Assembly (NCBI GenBank): GCA_022768245.1
Contig: JALEMR010000088.1
Location: 1 to 64,000 of the forward strand
Direction: 5' to 3'
DNA: 64,000 nucleotides
From: Oscillospiraceae bacterium
GTDB lineage: Bacteria > Bacillota > Clostridia > Oscillospirales > Ruminococcaceae
Positions 61,588-64,000 of the stretch are shown piece after piece (the stretch's first letter is position 1; every line of letters begins with the position of its first letter). A model generated the notes under the pieces. That model was not told the DNA's origin. It made no database searches and was given only the letters and a program-made list of their open reading frames with translations. A program made the translations under genes and the position numbers.

Positions 61588-61626
61588 ATCATTTGATAAT
61601 TGATAATGTATAATTGAATTATGACC
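61585..61626 (+). repeat. 6-unit heptamer tract starting at the metY stop
   Basis: Units TGAATCA, TTTGATA, ATTGATA, ATGTATA, ATTGAAT, TATGACC from the TGA stop codon. Confidence 0.7.
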
Positions 61627-61665
61627 GGCAGCGGCAGCTTTACAGCTTTCCGCTGCCGGTCTTTA
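61623..61665 (+). terminator. Terminator after metY
   Basis: A 12-bp perfect stem GACCGGCAGCGG (61623-61634) with CCGCTGCCGGTC (61650-61661), then TTTAATTATT. Confidence 0.88.
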
Positions 61666-61780
61666 ATTATTGACCGTCAATTCTCAATTAATTTACCTGT
61701 GCAGTATGGATAAAGAACAAAAAAATAGCTGACTAAATACTGTGCAATAGGTATATTTTTGCTTTTTCGGGGAAAAGGAC

Positions 61781-61809
61781 TTGACATTTGAAAAAATTAG
61801 GTGTATAAT
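61781..61809 (+). promoter_or_regulatory. Consensus promoter of rpoB
   Basis: TTGACA at 61781-61786, a 17-nt spacer and TATAAT at 61804-61809. It gives a leader of about 290 nt. Confidence 0.9.
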
Positions 61810-61906
61810 ATTACAATGTATCGAAATGTATGGTGTCGTTGTATGCTTAAAAAAATATACTTTTTTGGTGTATTTTATTTTTCTTCTGCGGCATAGCTTT
61901 TTCTCA

Positions 61907-62080
61907 AGGTCGCCTCTAAAAACCATAGTGCCTCAGATGCGCAGTCGGATTTTTCGTCAGATTGTATAGAAATTTCGCAGGCGGGCTGACGCCCGGTAAG
62001 AAATTTCTGTGCAATATGACGGAAAATCTGCAAGCAGATGAGGTGCTAAGGCGACAGATGCTGGTTTTTAGAGGTGACCT
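61907..62080 (+). repeat. Giant near-perfect inverted repeat in the rpoB leader (MITE or structured leader)
   Basis: Arms pair along most of their length: 61907-61925 with 62062-62080 (19 bp, one G-T), 61927-61935 with 62039-62047, 61948-61959 with 62017-62028, 61961-61976 with 62000-62015, and a terminal hairpin CGGGC-TGAC-GCCCG (61982-61995). The ends are GTCGCCTCTAAAAACCA and TGGTTTTTAGAGGTGAC, flanked by the direct repeat CTCAAG (61903-61908 and 62079-62084), as expected of a miniature inverted-repeat element with target duplication. It ends 10 nt before the rpoB SD. Confidence 0.85.
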
Positions 62081-62106
62081 CAAGTAATATAAGGAGGATT
62101 CCGCCT

Positions 62107-64000
62107 ATGGTGAATGTTAAGCCGGTGCAGCTCGGCAAAACCACTCGAATGAGCTTCGGTAAGATCAACGAGGTCATTCCGATGCCGAATCTTATCGAGG
62201 TGCAGAAAAATTCCTACAAATGGTTTGTTGAGGAGGGTCTTAAAGAGGTTTTCCGCGATGTGGCCACTATCTCGGACTACAACGGAAACTATGAGCTTAA
62301 TTTTATTGACTACCGTATCGAAGAAACGCCGAAATATACAGTCGCAGAATGCAAGGAGAGAGACGCCACATATGCGGCTCCTCTTAAGGTAAAGGCAAGA
62401 CTTGTCAACAAGGAAACGGGCGAACAGAAGGAAAATGAGGTCTATATGGGCGATCTGCCCCTTATGACCGAGAGCGGTACCTTCGTCATCAACGGCGCGG
62501 AGCGTGTTATCGTATCCCAGCTGGTGCGTTCCCCCGGCGTTTACTACGCTTCCGAAAAGGATAAGACCGGTAAGGATCTTTTCAGAACTACCGTTATCCC
62601 CAACAGAGGCGCTTGGCTTGAATATGAAATGGATTCCCAGGACGTGGTATACGTCCGCATCGATAAGAACAGAAAGATCCCTCTGACTACCTTTATCCGC
62701 GCTCTCGGAATAGGTACCGATCAGGAGATCGAGGATATGTTCGGCGTGGACGAGCGCCTTAACCAGACTATCCTTCAGAAGGATCCCGCCAAGAATACCG
62801 AAGAGGCTCTTATCGAAGTGTATAAGAAGCTCCGCCCCGGCGAGCCTCCTACGGTGGACAGCGCTCTGGCACATCTGAATATGCTCTTCTTCGATTCCAA
62901 GAGATACGATCTTGCGGATTTCGGAAGATATAAATACAACAAGAAGCTCGGCATTGCTTCCAGAATGGCGGGTCATACCCTTTCGCGCCCTGTTGCGGAT
63001 CCTATGACAGGCGAGATCATCGCCGACGAGGGCGAGTTCATCTCCTACGAGAGAGCCGTAAAGATCGAAAGAGCAGGCGTTGCCGAAGCATGGGTAAACG
63101 TTGAGCACAGGGAGAGCTATACCACTCCCACAGGCGAGACCCACAACAAGGTCGAGACAAGGGAGATAAAGCTCATCGGCAACGGTATGGTGGATATCAC
63201 CGATTTCTGCGATATCGACCCCGAACAGTTCGGCATCAATGAGCTTGTATCCTTCAAGGTATTAAGAGAGATCATCGAGACCGCCGCGGACAAGGACGAA
63301 ATGGAAGAGATGATAAGCAAGCGCAAGGACGAGCTTATCCCCAGACACATCATCCTTGACGATATCTACGCTTCTATCAGCTACTTTATCAACCTCTGCG
63401 AGGGCGTGGGCACCGTCGACGATATCGACCACCTGGGCAACAGACGTATTCGTTCCGTGGGCGAGCTGCTCCAGAATCAGTTCAAGATCGGCTTTACCAG
63501 AATGGAGCGCGTTATCAGAGAACGCATGAACACCACCAGCCAGGACATGACCAACATGACTCCTCAGGCGCTTATCAATATCCGTCCCATAACTGCGGCT
63601 ATCAAGGAGTTCTTCGGCTCCTCGCCTCTGTCCCAGTTCATGGACCAGAACAACCCTCTTGCAGAGCTTACTCACAAGAGACGTCTTTCCGCACTGGGCC
63701 CCGGCGGTCTTTCCAGAGACCGTGCGGGATTCGAGGTCCGCGACGTTCACTACTCCCACTACGGAAGAATGTGTCCTATCGAGACCCCTGAAGGTCCTAA
63801 CATCGGACTTATCTCCTATCTGGCTTCCTTTGCGAGGATCAACAAGTACGGCTTTATCGAGGCTCCGTACAGAAGAGTTGACAAGGAAACGGGAGTAGTT
63901 ACCGACGAGGTGGTTTACATGACCGCCGACGTGGAGGATAACTACATCGTTGCTCAGGCAAACGAGCCCCTTACTCCCGAGGGAAAATTTGCACGTCCCG
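62107..64000 (+). CDS. rpoB: RNA polymerase beta subunit, 5' part (3' truncated by window)
   Basis: 631 codons are visible from ATG 62107, behind AAGGAGG (62091-62097), open to the end of the window. N-terminal protrusion and lobe: [49 protein letters not shown]. The rifampicin-binding region is wild type at key sites: [31 protein letters not shown]. Usually rpoB follows rplK-rplA-rplJ-rplL, but here metY precedes it and it has its own promoter and long structured leader. rpoC should follow outside the window. Confidence 0.97.
   Translation, partial: MVNVKPVQLGKTTRMSFGKINEVIPMPNLIEVQKNSYKWFVEEGLKEVFRDVATISDYNGNYELNFIDYRIEETPKYTVAECKERDATYAAPLKVKARLVNKETGEQKENEVYMGDLPLMTESGTFVINGAERVIVSQLVRSPGVYYASEKDKTGKDLFRTTVIPNRGAWLEYEMDSQDVVYVRIDKNRKIPLTTFIRALGIGTDQEIEDMFGVDERLNQTILQKDPAKNTEEALIEVYKKLRPGEPPTVDSALAHLNMLFFDSKRYDLADFGRYKYNKKLGIASRMAGHTLSRPVADPMTGEIIADEGEFISYERAVKIERAGVAEAWVNVEHRESYTTPTGETHNKVETREIKLIGNGMVDITDFCDIDPEQFGINELVSFKVLREIIETAADKDEMEEMISKRKDELIPRHIILDDIYASISYFINLCEGVGTVDDIDHLGNRRIRSVGELLQNQFKIGFTRMERVIRERMNTTSQDMTNMTPQALINIRPITAAIKEFFGSSPLSQFMDQNNPLAELTHKRRLSALGPGGLSRDRAGFEVRDVHYSHYGRMCPIETPEGPNIGLISYLASFARINKYGFIEAPYRRVDKETGVVTDEVVYMTADVEDNYIVAQANEPLTPEGKFARP

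Noticed and set aside
1-64000. tRNA, rRNA, integrase, transposase or prophage genes
   Set aside because: I read the intergenic regions on both strands and saw no tRNA cloverleaf or mobility gene; only the possible MITE at 61907-62080.

Overview
The window reads as chromosomal DNA of an anaerobic Clostridia member, most like Ruminococcus (Ruminococcaceae/Oscillospiraceae). The pointers are a SCIFF ranthipeptide with its radical-SAM maturase, a sporulation sigma-G gene, a lipid-anchored GH74 xyloglucanase, GHL10-type and transglutaminase-type surface lipoproteins, and strong Gram-positive SD sequences with TTGACA-17-TATAAT promoters. Genes are dense on both strands. I see no rRNA, tRNA, CRISPR array, complete insertion sequence or prophage.

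Layout. 1-3.3 kb: tail of the SCIFF peptide, its maturase, a chemoreceptor. 3.3-7.1 kb: a large GHL10-like/amidase cell-wall protein and sigG. 7.2-13.3 kb: microbial PARG, mnmM, galE, a lipoprotein, clpB. 13.6-21.4 kb: Gfo/Idh oxidoreductase, a GGDEF cyclase with a LacI-like sensor, a eukaryotic-type hisA, an S1-domain protein, YitT, and an Fn3/transglutaminase protein. 21.6-28.3 kb: uvrA, a four-copy terminator/repeat block, GH74 xyloglucanase, prfB. 28.3-34.3 kb: clc and a polyamine set (speD, speA, speE, speB: arginine to agmatine to putrescine to spermidine). 34.5-39.8 kb: polyphosphate:AMP phosphotransferase, an azlC remnant, cobD, cobQ, an AraC regulator. 39.8-45.1 kb: a secreted Ig-like protein, iron alcohol dehydrogenase, mgtE, a CNNM/CorC-type CBS protein. 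45.1-51.2 kb: a 28-unit heptamer array followed by four tandem transglutaminase-like lipoproteins. 51.3-57.3 kb: an EAL phosphodiesterase, a GHL10 lipoprotein, and an ABC ATPase/permease pair. 57.5-60 kb: a PocR-chemoreceptor, a YjfB motility protein behind a sigma-D-type promoter, a PP2C phosphatase. 60.1-64 kb: metY with an 18-codon Cys/Met leader ORF, then rpoB (cut by the window end) behind a giant leader hairpin.

What stands out. At least 16 intergenic tracts have an exact 7-bp period, and about a dozen begin at, or run through, the stop codon of a gene. Nearly every unit carries TAG, TAA or TGA on at least one strand. Because 7 is not a multiple of 3, three units close all three reading frames. 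Several proteins have C-termini encoded by the tract. I know of heptanucleotide tandem repeats in cyanobacteria, but not of a described stop-anchored system like this; selection versus neutral slippage cannot be decided from the window. Other strong leads are the approximately 174-nt near-perfect inverted repeat in the rpoB leader (MITE or regulatory leader), the metY leader peptide, hairpins between SD and start codon in the SCIFF maturase and uvrA genes, and the four-gene transglutaminase lipoprotein cluster.
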